Below are positions 1 through 10,801 of a stretch of DNA of 61,380 bases, piece by piece. The stretch is from Photobacterium phosphoreum (lineage in GTDB: Bacteria > Pseudomonadota > Gammaproteobacteria > Enterobacterales > Vibrionaceae). The notes beneath the pieces are model-generated. The model saw only the letters and a program-made list of their open reading frames with translations. It searched no databases and had not been told where the DNA came from. Location: contig NZ_MSCQ01000003.1 in assembly GCF_002954725.1 (NCBI RefSeq), positions 186,230 through 247,609 on the forward strand. The letters are read 5' to 3'. The position numbers were made by a program, and so were the translations under genes. The number at the start of each line of letters is the position of its first letter. Position 1 is the stretch's first letter.

Positions 1-123
1 ACAACGAAAGAAAACAAACTCGTTATCTCCTTTCGAGGCTGCGCATTATACGACTAAAATTATCGGATGCAATAGATCTTCATCTAAAAAACGCAGATTT
101 TTTTCTAACTGCTTATTTTCATA

Positions 124-669
124 TCAAATATTGAAAATATGCTCACGATAATAGCGTAACTCGGCAATTGAATCATGAATATCATCTAATGCTAAGTGAC
201 TTCCTTTCTTAGAAAAACCATCCAGTAACTCAGGTTTCCAACGACGGGTTAATTCCTTAAGTGTACTGACGTCAAGATAACGGTAATGGAAATACTGTTC
301 AAGGATTGGCATGTGCTTATATAAAAAACGACGATCTTGGCCAATACTGTTACCACAAATTGGAGATACGCCCTTTGGCACCCACTGCTCTAAAAAATCG
401 ATGGTTTGAGCAACCGCTTGTGCTTCTATAATCGTACTTTGACGAATACGTTCGACTAAACCACTATTAGTATGTGTGGTTGTACACCAATCATCCATTT
501 TTGCTAATTCAGCTTCTGGCTGATAAATAGCTAGAACAGGGCCTTCAGCCAACACATTAAGCTGTGGATCGGTCACAACTGTGGCGATTTCAATGATTTT
601 ATGAGTTTCTGGATCTAATCCGGTCATTTCCAGATCAATCCAAATAAGGTTCTGATCGCTGATTGTCAT
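124..669 (-). CDS. orn: Oligoribonuclease
   Basis: Cytoplasmic 3'-to-5' exoribonuclease that finishes RNA decay by turning 2-5 nt oligoribonucleotides, including pGpG from c-di-GMP turnover, into mononucleotides. At 181 aa it has the standard family length. The first DEDDh motif is visible as [10 protein letters not shown] (D12, E14), and the C-terminal part [11 protein letters not shown] supplies the catalytic His and Asp. It is transcribed away from rsgA with 72 nt between the two starts, the usual gammaproteobacterial arrangement. Identification is by strong family resemblance over the whole length. Confidence 0.97.
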   Translation of the reverse strand: MTISDQNLIWIDLEMTGLDPETHKIIEIATVVTDPQLNVLAEGPVLAIYQPEAELAKMDDWCTTTHTNSGLVERIRQSTIIEAQAVAQTIDFLEQWVPKGVSPICGNSIGQDRRFLYKHMPILEQYFHYRYLDVSTLKELTRRWKPELLDGFSKKGSHLALDDIHDSIAELRYYREHIFNI

Positions 670-741
670 TCGATATTGCCTCTTTTGTGACTAAACCATG
701 TATGATAATACCGAAAGCCAACCAAATAGAACGATATTCTT

Positions 742-1794
742 GTGGCAAAAAAGAAAAAATTGACTCAAGGTCAGAGCCGACGTGTCCGCTCTAACCAAAA
801 TAAGCGCTTAGATCGTGCTAAAAATGAAGTCCAATGGGACGAAGCTCTATTGGAAAGTGCCCGTGAAGGGCTGGTTATTACTCGATTCGGTCAACACGCT
901 GATGTTGAAGATCCGCAAACGGGTATTATTCACCGTTGTAACTTACGTCGCAGTATTCAGAGCCTTGTTTCTGGAGATCGTGTCGTCTGGCGTCCCGGTG
1001 TTGAAGCATTACAAGGCATTGCTGGTGTTGTAGAAGCAGTACATGAACGAAAAACAATGCTGACGCGTCCTGATTACTACGACGGTGTAAAAGCGGTTGC
1101 AGCTAACGTTGATCGAATTGTGATTGTGTCGTCAATACTGCCAGAGCTATCACTGAACATTATTGACCGTTACATTATTGCAGCTGAAACCATCGGCATT
1201 AAACCTCTAATTGTCGTCAACAAAGTTGATTTATTGACGCCAGAACAACGGGTTGAGGTTGAGCGTAAATTAACGCAATACCAAAACATTGGCTATAGCG
1301 TGCGCCTAGTTAGTACTGATACCGGTGAAGGACTTGATGATCTTAAAGTTGATTTAAAAGATCATGTCAGTATCTTTGCAGGCCAATCAGGTGTTGGTAA
1401 ATCCAGCATGGTTAACTCATTAATGCCTGACGTTGAAGCTGATATTGGTGATGTTTCGACAAACTCGGGTTTAGGTCAACACACGACCACCGCAGCAAGA
1501 CTGTATCACTTTGCTGATGGCGGCGATTTAATTGACTCCCCAGGTGTGCGTGAATTTGGTTTATGGCATCTAGAGCCTGAACAAATTACCGAAGCCTTTG
1601 TTGAATTTCGTCAACACTTAGGTGGCTGTAAATTCCGTGATTGTAAGCACGGTAACGATCCTGGTTGTATTATCCGCGAAGCGGTTGAACGTGGTGATAT
1701 TAGTCGTGCACGTTATAACAGCTACCATAAAATCATTGAAAGCATGTCGGAAACTGTCGCGAACCGTCAATTTTCACGTAACAAGCCAAACTGA
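742..1794 (+). CDS. rsgA: Ribosome small subunit-dependent GTPase RsgA
   Basis: Circularly permuted GTPase that helps late maturation of the 30S subunit. The order of G motifs is diagnostic: G4 (VVNKVDLL) comes before G1 (GQSGVGKSS) and G3 (DSPGVREFG), and is followed by a C-terminal zinc-binding knuckle ([14 protein letters not shown]). An N-terminal OB-fold precedes them and the first residues are very basic. The 350-aa length equals E. coli RsgA. The start is GTG and no strong Shine-Dalgarno is seen before it. It is divergent from orn and followed by a terminator and then psd. Confidence 0.96.
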   Translation: MAKKKKLTQGQSRRVRSNQNKRLDRAKNEVQWDEALLESAREGLVITRFGQHADVEDPQTGIIHRCNLRRSIQSLVSGDRVVWRPGVEALQGIAGVVEAVHERKTMLTRPDYYDGVKAVAANVDRIVIVSSILPELSLNIIDRYIIAAETIGIKPLIVVNKVDLLTPEQRVEVERKLTQYQNIGYSVRLVSTDTGEGLDDLKVDLKDHVSIFAGQSGVGKSSMVNSLMPDVEADIGDVSTNSGLGQHTTTAARLYHFADGGDLIDSPGVREFGLWHLEPEQITEAFVEFRQHLGGCKFRDCKHGNDPGCIIREAVERGDISRARYNSYHKIIESMSETVANRQFSRNKPN

Positions 1795-1804
1795 TAATCA
1801 ATAT

Positions 1805-1842
1805 ATGCCTAAGAGAACTGATTATTTTCTTAGGCTTATTTT
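1805..1842 (+). terminator. Rho-independent terminator after rsgA
   Basis: An 8-bp perfect stem GCCTAAGA/TCTTAGGC around a 13-nt loop, followed by a T-rich run, starting 10 nt after the rsgA stop codon. Confidence 0.8.
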
Positions 1843-2020
1843 TTTATCGACTATAATGCTAATTAACACTGACAAGCTTGCCTTACCCCCTCCCTGCGTA
1901 ACACTAGAATAACTGACATTATTACAATAATTCGGTACTATTATGGGTTGACGTTATTCTTCCAAATAAGCAAAGAATAACTAACTTATTGATTAATTAA
2001 TATTTAGTGGAAGAATAATT

Positions 2021-2887
2021 GTGTTAGATAAGATTAAGATTGGCCTTCAATATAGTATGCCCAAACATGCATTAACCCGCCTCGTGGGTAAATTAGCAGC
2101 TTTTGAAGGTGGCAAGCTAACCACCGCCGTTATTCGCTGGTTCATCAAACAATATAACGTCAATATGGCAGAAGCACGTAATCCAGATCCAACGGCTTAC
2201 CCTACCTTTAATGCTTTTTTTGTACGTGAACTAATGGAAGGTGCTCGCCCAATTAATAATGACCCACAAATTATCAGCCATCCAGCAGATGCTTGTGTAA
2301 GTCAATTCGGTCCAATTAAAGCAGGACGCTTATTCCAAGCTAAAGGACACTATTTTAGTGCCTGTGAATTATTAGGCGGTGATAGCGACTTAGCGGATGA
2401 GTTTATGGGCGGTGAATTTGCGACATTATATCTGTCACCGAGTGACTATCACCGCGTTCATATGCCATGTGATGGTGTATTACGCCAAATGATTTATATT
2501 CCTGGCGATCTTTTTTCAGTAAACCCACTAACAGCAACTAACGTACCTAATTTATTTGCGCGTAATGAACGGGTTGTGTGCGTGTTTGAAACTGAATTTG
2601 GCCCACTCGTTCAAGTTTTGGTTGGTGCCACTATTGTTGGTAGCATCGAAACAGTATGGGCTGGTACGGTAACGCCACCGACAGGTCCTGAAATTCGTCG
2701 TTGGAATTACCCAATCGCTGGCGAGCAAGCAATCAGTTTAAAGAAAGGCCAAGAAATGGGGCGTTTTAAGTTAGGATCTACTGTCATTAACTTATTCCCT
2801 AAAGACAGCATCCGTTTTGTAGAAAGCATGCAACCACGCCAAGTAACACGCATGGGACAACCTTATGCTGAATATCTAGTCAAATAA
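2021..2887 (+). CDS. psd: Phosphatidylserine decarboxylase proenzyme
   Basis: Inner-membrane-associated pyruvoyl enzyme that decarboxylates phosphatidylserine to phosphatidylethanolamine. The self-cleavage motif LGST is present near the C terminus at residues 251-254; cleavage before S253 would give the large beta chain and a small alpha chain carrying the pyruvoyl group. At 288 aa it is somewhat shorter than the 322-aa E. coli protein. The start is GTG; a Shine-Dalgarno-like GGAAG lies just upstream (AGTGGAAGAATAATT-GTG). The rsgA-psd order is common in this group. Confidence 0.95.
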   Translation: MLDKIKIGLQYSMPKHALTRLVGKLAAFEGGKLTTAVIRWFIKQYNVNMAEARNPDPTAYPTFNAFFVRELMEGARPINNDPQIISHPADACVSQFGPIKAGRLFQAKGHYFSACELLGGDSDLADEFMGGEFATLYLSPSDYHRVHMPCDGVLRQMIYIPGDLFSVNPLTATNVPNLFARNERVVCVFETEFGPLVQVLVGATIVGSIETVWAGTVTPPTGPEIRRWNYPIAGEQAISLKKGQEMGRFKLGSTVINLFPKDSIRFVESMQPRQVTRMGQPYAEYLVK

Positions 2888-2907
2888 GCCATCTAAAAAA
2901 TACTATT

Positions 2908-2937
2908 ACACAGGGTAGCAATTGCCCTGTGTTTTTT
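2908..2937 (+). terminator. Rho-independent terminator after psd
   Basis: ACACAGGG/CCCTGTGT perfect stem, 8-nt loop and a T6 run, about 20 nt beyond the psd stop. Confidence 0.85.
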
Positions 2938-3141
2938 CTTTTACTACTCCATATTCCGCAACTCTATCTTTTCACTTAGCGTCATTTCCCCTGCTTTATA
3001 TTACTGCTATCGACCAAGTCTATTCCATAAAGGTACTTTTCAATACCAAATCAAAAGATTACTGTGCTAACGTTAGTGCTTCATCTCGCGTATCAAGTGC
3101 TACTATTAGGTCGGGATAATTATCACTCATAGGTAATCATA

Positions 3142-3867
3142 ATGAAAAAAAACACAGTATCCGCATTAGTACTCGCCTTAGCGACCTGCTTCTCTCTTTC
3201 TGCACACGCTAATGCAGCATGGGGATATGGTGACCAGCAAGGTTCCGAGCACTGGGTAGCGAGTTATCCGACTTGTGGTGGGGAGAACCAAAGCCCAATT
3301 GATATTCAAGATCCTATTCAAGCCCAAACGCAGCCATTACAAATCGACTATGATGGTAAAATAACCAGCATCACCAATAACGGCCACACTATCTCAGCTA
3401 ATGTCAGTGGCGATAATAAAGTTATTATCGATGGGGATACTTATACCCTGAAGCAATTCCACTTTCATACCCCGTCTGAGAACTATATTGACGGTAAACA
3501 ATACCCGCTAGAAGCACATTTCGTTAACGTTGATGCTAACGGTCATATTGCCGTGATTGCGGTTATGTTTGAAAATGGTCCTCGGGCTAATAATGAACTA
3601 ACCACCTTACTAAAAACAATTCCGACCAAAGGCGAGACCATTGACTTTAATGGTGATCTAACCCCTAATGCACTCCTTCCAAGAGAGCGTCAATATTTCC
3701 GTTACAATGGCTCATTAACCACACCACCATGTACAGAAGGTGTACGTTGGTATGTCATGCAAAGTCATCTCACCAGTTCAGCCGCTCAAATTGAACAACT
3801 TAACCAAATGATGGGTGACAATAACCGTCCATTACAACCACTCAATGCTAGAATTGTGATCGACTAA
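3142..3867 (+). CDS. Periplasmic alpha-class carbonic anhydrase
   Basis: Interconverts CO2 and bicarbonate outside the inner membrane. Residues 1 to about 24 form a Sec signal peptide (KK, hydrophobic core, then AHANA before AWGYG). The mature part has the alpha-CA hallmarks: WGY at the N terminus, ENQSPIDI, the zinc-ligand block QFHFHTPSEN, the third-His block EAHFVNV, and SLTTPPCTEGV near the end. At 241 aa it fits the bacterial alpha-CA range. It has its own upstream region and ends before a bidirectional terminator shared with epmA. Family certain; the gene name is not standard (cah is used in some genomes). Confidence 0.95.
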   Translation: MKKNTVSALVLALATCFSLSAHANAAWGYGDQQGSEHWVASYPTCGGENQSPIDIQDPIQAQTQPLQIDYDGKITSITNNGHTISANVSGDNKVIIDGDTYTLKQFHFHTPSENYIDGKQYPLEAHFVNVDANGHIAVIAVMFENGPRANNELTTLLKTIPTKGETIDFNGDLTPNALLPRERQYFRYNGSLTTPPCTEGVRWYVMQSHLTSSAAQIEQLNQMMGDNNRPLQPLNARIVID

Positions 3868-4171
3868 TCACTGATGTAAATGATAACCAGTTGCATTAAC
3901 GACCAAGTCAAGCTACACTTTTTTCACGGTTAAAATGCCTTGAAATCCTACTTGTCGTTTAACTTAATCATTTACACTAAATAAATCGTCGATGTTCATT
4001 GCACGTTCCCTCAGTATGCGGTTTTTGAACAATAATCACAGACATCAGCTGGTGCATAACGAATAATTGATAACTAAAAAAGCACGGTCATAATCACCGT
4101 GCTTTTTTAGCTCAATCTATTTTAGGACGAATTAAGCCTACTTAGAGTCAAACAGATATTGTCGAGAACGA
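3868..4171. other. Intergenic stretch between convergent cah-type gene and epmA
   Basis: This 304-nt stretch shows no convincing gene. Its only clear element is the symmetrical terminator at 4076-4108. The first 200 nt show nothing I can identify. Confidence 0.6.
4076..4108. terminator. Bidirectional terminator between carbonic anhydrase gene and epmA
   Basis: AGCACGGT/ACCGTGCT stem with a 7-nt loop, flanked by A5 on the left and T5 on the right, so it can serve both converging genes. Confidence 0.85.
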
Positions 4172-5143
4172 TTAGGCGATTTCGATAGGAAAAGCCGTAA
4201 CTTGATCAATATGATCGCGTTCTAATGCCAACATAATCACCCGATCAATCCCTAATGCCACTCCAGCGCAATCTGGAAATCCAGCCCGTAATGCTTCAAC
4301 GAGATGCATGTCGATAGGTTGAGGCTGTAAACCCATGCTGACCCGCTTTTTATTATCATCTTCAAACCGCTGCAATTGTTCATCACCATTAGCTAGTTCA
4401 TGAAAACCATTGGCAAGCTCAATGCCTTTAAAATAAACTTCAAACCGTTCAGCAACGCGTGGATCTTGCGGGTTAATTTGTGCCAATGCCGCTTGTGAGG
4501 CAGGGAAATCATACACAAAAGCAGGTACTGTTTGGCCTATTTTAGCTTCAACGCCAACACTAAACAGTAACTGTAATAAGGTATCACGATCTTGCTCAGG
4601 CTCGGCAATATCAGCCAATCCTAATCGAGCAGCAACTGCTTTTAGCGCCGTCAGCGAACCTTCTAGTGGGCACACACCTAATACATCAACAAAGGCTTGT
4701 TGATAAGTCATTTTTTCAGCCGCACCACAGCCTAATACTTGCTGCAATAACAGATCCATCTCAGCCATTAATTGATGATGGTCGAACCCTGGTCGATACC
4801 ACTCTAGCATTGTAAATTCAGGGTTATGATAACGTCCCGATTCTTCATTTCGAAATGATTTACAAATCTGATAGATAGCACCACTACCCGCCGCTAATAA
4901 CCGCTTCATATGAAACTCAGGGCTAGTCATCAAATACAATGTTTGCCCATTAGCATAACCTGGGCCAACAAATTGGGTTTTAAAAGCATGTAAATGAACA
5001 TCCGTCACTGTCGCCTGACTCATGGCAGGCGTATCCACTTCGATAACATCACGATCAGCAAAAAATTGACGAATTGTCGCGAGTAAAATAGCACGCTGTT
5101 TTAATTGAGTAATATCAGCAGTAGGCTGCCAAGGCTGAGACAT
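4172..5143 (-). CDS. epmA: EF-P--(R)-beta-lysine ligase EpmA (GenX/PoxA/YjeA)
   Basis: A lysyl-tRNA synthetase paralogue without the anticodon domain. It adenylates (R)-beta-lysine and ligates it to the conserved lysine of EF-P. At 323 aa it matches the short EpmA form (E. coli 325 aa) rather than LysS at about 505 aa. Class II synthetase motifs are visible: motif 2 [20 protein letters not shown] and motif 3 [14 protein letters not shown] near the C terminus. Its substrate EF-P and its partner EpmB lie about 4-6 kb away, beyond frdABCD. Confidence 0.95.
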   Translation of the reverse strand: MSQPWQPTADITQLKQRAILLATIRQFFADRDVIEVDTPAMSQATVTDVHLHAFKTQFVGPGYANGQTLYLMTSPEFHMKRLLAAGSGAIYQICKSFRNEESGRYHNPEFTMLEWYRPGFDHHQLMAEMDLLLQQVLGCGAAEKMTYQQAFVDVLGVCPLEGSLTALKAVAARLGLADIAEPEQDRDTLLQLLFSVGVEAKIGQTVPAFVYDFPASQAALAQINPQDPRVAERFEVYFKGIELANGFHELANGDEQLQRFEDDNKKRVSMGLQPQPIDMHLVEALRAGFPDCAGVALGIDRVIMLALERDHIDQVTAFPIEIA

Positions 5144-5519
5144 AACCGTTTCTTCTTATATAAAAGGAAATCTGGTCATTATTCTAACAAAGCCACGCTT
5201 CTAACCAAGTATTGAGCGCATTATATTTATAGCTAACTCATGCTCATTATGAATAAAAATGAATGGCATTAACAAAAGTAACCCTAATATCGACGAACAA
5301 CAGCAGCAATTCTGGCAACTAAATGAACCATACCTAATAACAAAACAAACACACTAACACCATAAGCATCACATTAACGATTAGTTAAATGCATCTCGGA
5401 GCTTATAAAATCTTTTGCAACAAGGTGTTACACCTCAACTTTGTTACACACAGTTAATGATTTACAAACAACTCATCACAAACAAAACAACTCACTAACA
5501 ACAACAAGACATGACAACT

Positions 5520-5535
5520 TGTGACAATAATCACA
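5520..5535. promoter_or_regulatory. CRP binding site upstream of frdABCD
   Basis: TGTGACAATAATCACA matches the CRP consensus TGTGA-N6-TCACA in both half sites. It lies about 164 nt before the frdA start. CRP control of anaerobic respiratory operons is known in Vibrionaceae relatives; the role here is inferred from the match. Confidence 0.7.
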
Positions 5536-5540
5536 TTTTT

Positions 5541-5555
5541 TGTAATCAGATTACA
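5541..5555. promoter_or_regulatory. Perfect 15-bp palindrome next to the CRP site
   Basis: TGTAATCAGATTACA is a perfect 7-1-7 inverted repeat starting 5 nt after the CRP site. It looks like an operator, but I do not recognise the regulator. It is not an FNR box (TTGAT-N4-ATCAA) and lacks the TyrR spacing. Confidence 0.45.
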
Positions 5556-5698
5556 TTTTTTGATTATTTCATTAAAAAGACGCGTCTACATCATATTTTA
5601 TCTTAATGAGGTTTCATAAAATACGCGCAGGATTTCAAGGATAGGTACGCATGACGTACCTTTTCATTTTTTTACCGTCTTACCTTCGGAGGATAGCT

Positions 5699-7534
5699 GT
5701 GAAGACTATTACCACAGATATCGCTGTAATTGGCGCGGGTGGTGCAGGCCTACGTTCTGCCATCGCTGCTGCAGAAGCAAACCCAGAACTAGAAATCGCA
5801 CTTATTTCAAAAGTCTATCCAATGCGCTCGCACACAGTTGCCGCTGAAGGTGGATCTGCTGCTGTTATCAAAGACGAAGATAGCTTTGATAATCACTTCA
5901 ACGATACTGTTGGTGGTGGTGACTGGCTATGCGAACAAGATGTGGTTGAATATTTCGTAGAAAACTCAACCCGCGAAATGATTCAAATGGAACAATGGGG
6001 CTGCCCATGGAGCCGTAAAGAAAACGGTGAAGTGAACGTTCGTCGTTTTGGTGGCATGAAAGTTGAACGTACATGGTTCGCGGCAGATAAAACTGGCTTC
6101 CATATGCTACACACCCTATTCCAGACTTCTATCAAATACCCACAAATCAAACGTTACGATGAATACTTCGTGGTTGATCTTTTAATTGAGAATGGCGAAG
6201 TTCAAGGTCTGATTGCAATTCATATGGCTGAAGGTGAACTGGTTTGTATTAAAGCAAAATCAGTGATCTTAGCAACCGGTGGCGCGGGTCGCGTTTACCA
6301 CTGTAATACTAACGGCGGTATTGTAACTGGCGATGGTATGGCAATGGCGTTCCGTCATGGTATTCCACTGCGTGACATGGAATTTGTTCAATACCACCCA
6401 ACAGGCTTACCTGGTACGGGTATTTTGATGACCGAAGGTTGTCGTGGTGAAGGCGGTATTATCGTTAATAAAAACGGTTACCGTTACCTACAAGATTATG
6501 GCATGGGCCCTGAAACACCAGTGGGCGAGCCAAAAAACAAATACATGGAACTGGGTCCTCGTGACAAGGTTTCACAAGCGTTCTGGCATGAACAACAAAA
6601 AGGCAACACTATTCAGCACCCACTAGGTGATGTAGTAATGCTTGATTTACGCCACCTTGGTGAAGAATACTTACATGAGCGTCTACCGTTCATCTGTGAG
6701 CTAGCGAAAGCATACGTTAACGTTGATCCCGCTAAAGAGCCGATTCCAATTCGCCCAACAGTGCACTACACCATGGGTGGTATTGAAACTAACGGTACCT
6801 GTGAAACCCGCATTAAAGGTCTATTTGCTGTTGGTGAATGTGCCTCTGTCGGTCTTCACGGTGCTAACCGCCTAGGTTCAAACTCACTGGCTGAGTTTGT
6901 CGTATTTGGTCGCGTTGCAGGTGAACACGCAGTTAAACGCGCTGAAGAATTCAAAGGCTGGAACGACGCTTCAATCAATACCCAAATTGACGCAGTACAA
7001 GCACGTATTGATGCCCTAATGGCACAAGAGGGTGATGAAAACTGGGCTCAAATCCGTACTGAAATGGGTCACACCATGGAAGCGGGTTGCGGTATTTACC
7101 GTCAACAAGATTTGATGCAAGCAACTATTGATAAGCTAGCAGAACTAAAGCAACGCTTTAAACATATTAGTATTCAAGATAAAGGCAAAGTCTTTAACAC
7201 TGATCTACTGTATGCCATTGAAGTCGGTTATGGTCTTGATGTTGCAGAAGCAATGGCACACTCAGCGATTCTACGTACAGAATCTCGTGGTGCGCACCAG
7301 CGTCTAGATGATGGTTGTACTGAACGTGATGATGTGAACTTCCTGAAACATACATTGGCATTCTATAACAATGGTGATGCGCCAATTATTGATTACAGCG
7401 ATGTAAAAATCACTAAATCACAACCAAAAGCGCGTCTATACGGTGCAGAAGCAGAAGCTCACGAAGCACAAGAAAAAGCACTCGCTCAAGAGCAACAAGC
7501 AGCACAGTCAGAAGTACAAGAGGAAAAGGCATAA
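5699..7534 (+). CDS. frdA: Fumarate reductase flavoprotein subunit
   Basis: Catalytic subunit of quinol:fumarate reductase, the terminal enzyme of anaerobic fumarate respiration on the cytoplasmic face of the inner membrane. The N-terminal Rossmann motif GAGGAGL is followed by the covalent-FAD histidine in [10 protein letters not shown] (H45 from the GTG start); catalytic blocks HPTG and [10 protein letters not shown] follow. The GTG at 5699, preceded by CGGAGG, gives a 611-aa protein, close to E. coli FrdA (602 aa); a longer ATG start would add 16 unlikely residues. The C-terminal tail is rich in A, Q and E. Its stop overlaps frdB by one base (TAATG). Confidence 0.96.
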   Translation: MKTITTDIAVIGAGGAGLRSAIAAAEANPELEIALISKVYPMRSHTVAAEGGSAAVIKDEDSFDNHFNDTVGGGDWLCEQDVVEYFVENSTREMIQMEQWGCPWSRKENGEVNVRRFGGMKVERTWFAADKTGFHMLHTLFQTSIKYPQIKRYDEYFVVDLLIENGEVQGLIAIHMAEGELVCIKAKSVILATGGAGRVYHCNTNGGIVTGDGMAMAFRHGIPLRDMEFVQYHPTGLPGTGILMTEGCRGEGGIIVNKNGYRYLQDYGMGPETPVGEPKNKYMELGPRDKVSQAFWHEQQKGNTIQHPLGDVVMLDLRHLGEEYLHERLPFICELAKAYVNVDPAKEPIPIRPTVHYTMGGIETNGTCETRIKGLFAVGECASVGLHGANRLGSNSLAEFVVFGRVAGEHAVKRAEEFKGWNDASINTQIDAVQARIDALMAQEGDENWAQIRTEMGHTMEAGCGIYRQQDLMQATIDKLAELKQRFKHISIQDKGKVFNTDLLYAIEVGYGLDVAEAMAHSAILRTESRGAHQRLDDGCTERDDVNFLKHTLAFYNNGDAPIIDYSDVKITKSQPKARLYGAEAEAHEAQEKALAQEQQAAQSEVQEEKA

Positions 7535-8274
7535 TGTCAGACAATCGCATTCAAAAAATTGAAATTCTGCGTTATGACCCAGCAACAGATGCAGAACCGT
7601 ATTTACAACCTTTTGAAGTACCGTTCAACGACACCATGTCAGTACTTGATGCACTTGGTTATATCAAAGATCATCTTGATAAAAACCTAAGCTACCGCTG
7701 GTCTTGCCGTATGGCGATCTGTGGTTCATGCGGCATGATGGTTAATGGTGTTCCTAAGTTGGCTTGTAAGAGCTTCCTTCGTGATTACCCTAACGGCGTT
7801 AAAATTGAGCCATTAGCAAACTTTGCGATTGAAAAAGACTTAATTGTTGATATGACACCCTTTATTGAACGTCTTGAAGCAATTAAACCTTACATCATTG
7901 GTAACAACCGTACACCTGAAGATGGTACGAACATCCAAACACCAGAGCAAATGGCAAAATACAAGCAATTTGCAGGATGTATTAACTGTGGCCTTTGCTA
8001 CTCAGCGTGTCCGCAATTCGGCCTAAACCCTGAATTTATCGGTCCTGCGGCACTGACACTGGCACACCGTTACAACCTTGATAGCCGTGACCATGGTCAA
8101 CATGAGCGTATGGCACTTATCAACAGTGAAAATGGTGCTTGGGGTTGTACATTCGTGGGTTACTGTTCTGAAGTATGTCCAAAGAGTGTTGATCCAGCAG
8201 CCGCGGTAAACCAAGGCAAAGTGGAATCATCAAAAGATTTCGTTATTGCAATGTTGAAGCCTCAGGAGGCATAA
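7534..8274 (+). CDS. frdB: Fumarate reductase iron-sulfur subunit
   Basis: Passes electrons from menaquinol at FrdCD to the flavin of FrdA through three Fe-S clusters. The [2Fe-2S] ligands are in [10 protein letters not shown]...C, the [4Fe-4S] ligands in [12 protein letters not shown], and the [3Fe-4S]/[4Fe-4S] remainder in [11 protein letters not shown]. The 246 aa match the family. Start overlaps the frdA stop by one base, so translation is probably coupled. Confidence 0.96.
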   Translation: MSDNRIQKIEILRYDPATDAEPYLQPFEVPFNDTMSVLDALGYIKDHLDKNLSYRWSCRMAICGSCGMMVNGVPKLACKSFLRDYPNGVKIEPLANFAIEKDLIVDMTPFIERLEAIKPYIIGNNRTPEDGTNIQTPEQMAKYKQFAGCINCGLCYSACPQFGLNPEFIGPAALTLAHRYNLDSRDHGQHERMALINSENGAWGCTFVGYCSEVCPKSVDPAAAVNQGKVESSKDFVIAMLKPQEA

Positions 8275-8276
8275 GG

Positions 8277-8660
8277 ATGAGCAACCGTAAACCTTACGTT
8301 CGTGAAATGACGCGTACTTGGTGGAAAGACAGTTCTTTCTACCGTTTTTACATGCTGCGTGAAGCCACTGTATTACCGCTCATTTTCTTTACTATCTGCT
8401 TAACCTTCGGCTTAGGTTGTTTAGTAAAAGGTCCTGAAGCATGGCAAGGTTGGCTGAATTTTATGGCTAATCCTATTGTGATCATTCTAAATATTCTTGC
8501 GTTAGCGGGCAGTTTATTCCACGCGCAAACATTTTTTAGCATGATGCCGCAAGTGGTGCCAATTCGCATTAAGGGTAATAAATTAGATAAGAGAATTATC
8601 GTTCTTGCACAGTGGGCAGTTGTTGCTGTCATCACCGCCATTGTTTTAGCGCTAGTTTAA
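8277..8660 (+). CDS. frdC: Fumarate reductase membrane subunit C
   Basis: Small integral membrane anchor that binds quinone with FrdD. It is 127 aa with three hydrophobic segments (about residues 28-48, 61-82 and 104-126) and the typical N terminus [13 protein letters not shown]. It begins 2 nt after the frdB stop, with GGAGG inside the end of frdB as ribosome binding site. Confidence 0.94.
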   Translation: MSNRKPYVREMTRTWWKDSSFYRFYMLREATVLPLIFFTICLTFGLGCLVKGPEAWQGWLNFMANPIVIILNILALAGSLFHAQTFFSMMPQVVPIRIKGNKLDKRIIVLAQWAVVAVITAIVLALV

Positions 8661-8670
8661 GGAGCCGCTC

Positions 8671-9033
8671 GTGATTAATTTACATCCAAAACGTTCCGAT
8701 GAACCAGTATGGTGGAGTTTATTTGGTGCCGGTGGTACTTGGTTTGCCATGATCTCCCCGGTGACTATTTTAGTGCTTGGTATCATGGTTCCACTAGGTA
8801 TTATTAGCCCAGAAGCAGTAAGCTATGAGCGCGCTGCAGACTTCGCAACCAGCTTTATTGGTGCTTTGTTTGTTATTGCGACCTTATCACTACCAATGTG
8901 GCATGGTATGCACCGTCTACACCATGGTATGCATGACCTTAAGTTCCATACTGGTGTTGCTGGTAAAATTGCTTGCTACGCTGCGGCGTTCTTAGTAACT
9001 GCATTATCGATTATCTTTGTGTTCATGATTTAA
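8671..9033 (+). CDS. frdD: Fumarate reductase membrane subunit D
   Basis: Second membrane anchor of the fumarate reductase complex; 120 aa with three transmembrane segments and the histidine-rich stretch [15 protein letters not shown], typical of FrdD. It starts with GTG, preceded by GGAG. Last gene of frdABCD; a terminator follows at once. Confidence 0.94.
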   Translation: MINLHPKRSDEPVWWSLFGAGGTWFAMISPVTILVLGIMVPLGIISPEAVSYERAADFATSFIGALFVIATLSLPMWHGMHRLHHGMHDLKFHTGVAGKIACYAAAFLVTALSIIFVFMI

Positions 9034-9053
9034 TTATCACGTCATCACACTCT

Positions 9054-9085
9054 AAAAAGCATCGCTCACTCGCGGTGCTTTTTTT
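9054..9085 (+). terminator. Terminator after frdABCD
   Basis: Stem AAGCATCGC/GCGGTGCTT with a TCACTC loop and a T7 run. Confidence 0.85.
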
Positions 9086-9133
9086 ATGGCTTCAATTTAT
9101 AAGCCGCGATCAGTCGTTATAAATTTCAGCCAA

Positions 9134-9162
9134 CAAAAAAGGCCGCCTAAGCGACCTTTTTT
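9134..9162 (-). terminator. Terminator of efp
   Basis: AAAAAAGG-CCGC/GCG-CCTTTTTT hairpin, symmetrical enough to act in both directions; it lies 17 nt beyond the efp stop. Confidence 0.8.
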
Positions 9163-9178
9163 AAAGCTCAATATGAAA

Positions 9179-9745
9179 TTACTTCACACGGCTTACGTAT
9201 TCACCTGAGCGGGTATCAACTTTGATAACTTCGCCAATCGAGATGAATAAAGGAACACGTACTACAGCGCCTGTAGTCAGTGTTGCTGGCTTACCACCAG
9301 TACCTTGTGTATCGCCCTTAAGACCAGGATCAGTCTCTGTTACTTCAAGCTCAACAAAGTTTTGAGGAGTAACAACGATAGGGTTACCGTTCCAAAGCGT
9401 TAGCGTACACGCATCGTTTTCTACTAACCATTTAGCATTATCACCAACAGCTTTAACGTCTGCTGCGATTTGCTCAAAGGTTTCATTGTTCATGAAATGG
9501 TAGAATTCACCGTCGTTGTATAGGTAATCAAGTTCAGTATCGATTACGTCCGCAGCTTCAACTGATTCGCCTGATTTAAACGTTTTTTCAAGAACTTTAC
9601 CTGAAATAAGTTTACGGATTCGTACGCGGCTGAACGCTTGACCTTTACCAGGTTTAACAAATTCGTTTTCGATAATGACACATGGTTCATTATCAAGCAT
9701 AATTTTCATTCCGCTGCGGAATTCATTGGTGCTGAAAGACGCCAT
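9179..9745 (-). CDS. efp: Elongation factor P
   Basis: Binds between the P and E sites of stalled ribosomes and promotes peptide bond formation at polyproline stretches. It is 188 aa with the three beta-barrel domains of the family. The modification loop KPGKGQAF is intact and places the target lysine at K34, the residue beta-lysylated by EpmA/EpmB. The efp start lies 33 bp from the divergent epmB start, so the two promoters must overlap. Confidence 0.97.
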   Translation of the reverse strand: MASFSTNEFRSGMKIMLDNEPCVIIENEFVKPGKGQAFSRVRIRKLISGKVLEKTFKSGESVEAADVIDTELDYLYNDGEFYHFMNNETFEQIAADVKAVGDNAKWLVENDACTLTLWNGNPIVVTPQNFVELEVTETDPGLKGDTQGTGGKPATLTTGAVVRVPLFISIGEVIKVDTRSGEYVSRVK

Positions 9746-9778
9746 TCTAATCCTCTTAACATCTTCGAGTTGTATTTA

Positions 9779-10801
9779 ATGTCGCATATCATACCCCGAA
9801 ACGTGCCATCTGTTGAGCAAAACTGGCTGAATGATCTAGCTAATGCGATATCCGATCCGTTAAAGCTACTCAATATGCTTAAAATTGATCCAACACCTTG
9901 GCAAAAAGGCCTTGCTGCTAAAAAATTATTTGCGCTTCGCGTTCCTGTAAGTTTTGTCGAAAGAATGGAAATTGGCAACCCATATGATCCATTGTTGCGC
10001 CAAGTACTGCCACTAGAGCAAGAATTCGAAGTTCATCAAGGCTACTCAACCGATCCTCTTGATGAGCAAGATAACCCTATTCCAGGGCTATTACACAAGT
10101 ATCACAATCGTGTGTTGATGATCGTTAAAGGTGGCTGTGCGGTGAATTGTCGCTATTGTTTTCGCCGTCATTTCCCTTATCAAGATAACAAAGGCAATAA
10201 AGCCGTCTGGCAACAAAGTCTTGATTACATCGCCACCCAACCACAAATTAATGAAGTGATTTTATCGGGTGGTGATCCACTGATGGCAAAAGATCACGAA
10301 CTAACATGGTTACTGGAGCATATAGCCGCGATTCCACATATTAAACGGTTACGTATTCATAGTCGGTTACCGGTCGTGATCCCACATCGCATCACTCCAG
10401 CACTGTGTGCATTGTTTGCCAGCAGTCGCTTACAAATTATCATGGTGACCCATATTAACCATGCCAATGAAATCAATAACGCGCTCACCATGGCAATGAC
10501 ACAGCTCAAGCTCGCTAAGGTCACACTGCTAAACCAAAGCGTACTCCTTAAAGATGTTAATGACTCCGTCACAGCGCTTACAGACCTCAGCGAAGCCTTA
10601 TTTGATGCTGGAATATTACCTTACTACTTACACGTACTGGATCACGTACAGGGCGCGGCGCATTTCTTTGTTTGTGACCAGCAAGCACGCAGCTTAATAG
10701 CAGGATTAATCAACAATGTCTCAGGCTATTTAGTCCCCACATTAGCGCGTGAAATTGGCGGCAGAAGCAGTAAAACCCCACTTGATCTTCACCTTGAATA
10801 A
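9779..10801 (+). CDS. epmB: EF-P beta-lysylation protein EpmB (lysine 2,3-aminomutase-like)
   Basis: Radical SAM/PLP enzyme that converts (S)-alpha-lysine to (R)-beta-lysine, the substrate EpmA uses on EF-P. The radical SAM cysteines are in CAVNCRYCFRRHFPY. The frame is open further upstream into efp on the other strand, but the ATG at 9779 gives 340 aa, matching E. coli EpmB (342 aa), so the longer version is rejected. The Shine-Dalgarno is weak. Transcribed divergently from its substrate gene efp. Confidence 0.94.
   Translation: MSHIIPRNVPSVEQNWLNDLANAISDPLKLLNMLKIDPTPWQKGLAAKKLFALRVPVSFVERMEIGNPYDPLLRQVLPLEQEFEVHQGYSTDPLDEQDNPIPGLLHKYHNRVLMIVKGGCAVNCRYCFRRHFPYQDNKGNKAVWQQSLDYIATQPQINEVILSGGDPLMAKDHELTWLLEHIAAIPHIKRLRIHSRLPVVIPHRITPALCALFASSRLQIIMVTHINHANEINNALTMAMTQLKLAKVTLLNQSVLLKDVNDSVTALTDLSEALFDAGILPYYLHVLDHVQGAAHFFVCDQQARSLIAGLINNVSGYLVPTLAREIGGRSSKTPLDLHLE

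Larger units (their letters stand above)
5144..5698. other. Divergent epmA/frdA control region
   Basis: This 555-nt AT-rich stretch without a supported gene lies between the epmA and frdA starts. It holds a near-perfect CRP site and an adjacent 15-bp palindrome close to frdA (listed separately). A longer reading frame from an ATG at 5651 exists upstream of frdA, but the GTG at 5699 with CGGAGG before it is the better start. Confidence 0.6.

Noticed and set aside
5541..5555. TyrR or FNR box
   Set aside because: TyrR needs TGTAAA-N6-TTTACA and FNR needs TTGAT-N4-ATCAA; neither spacing fits the 7-1-7 palindrome.
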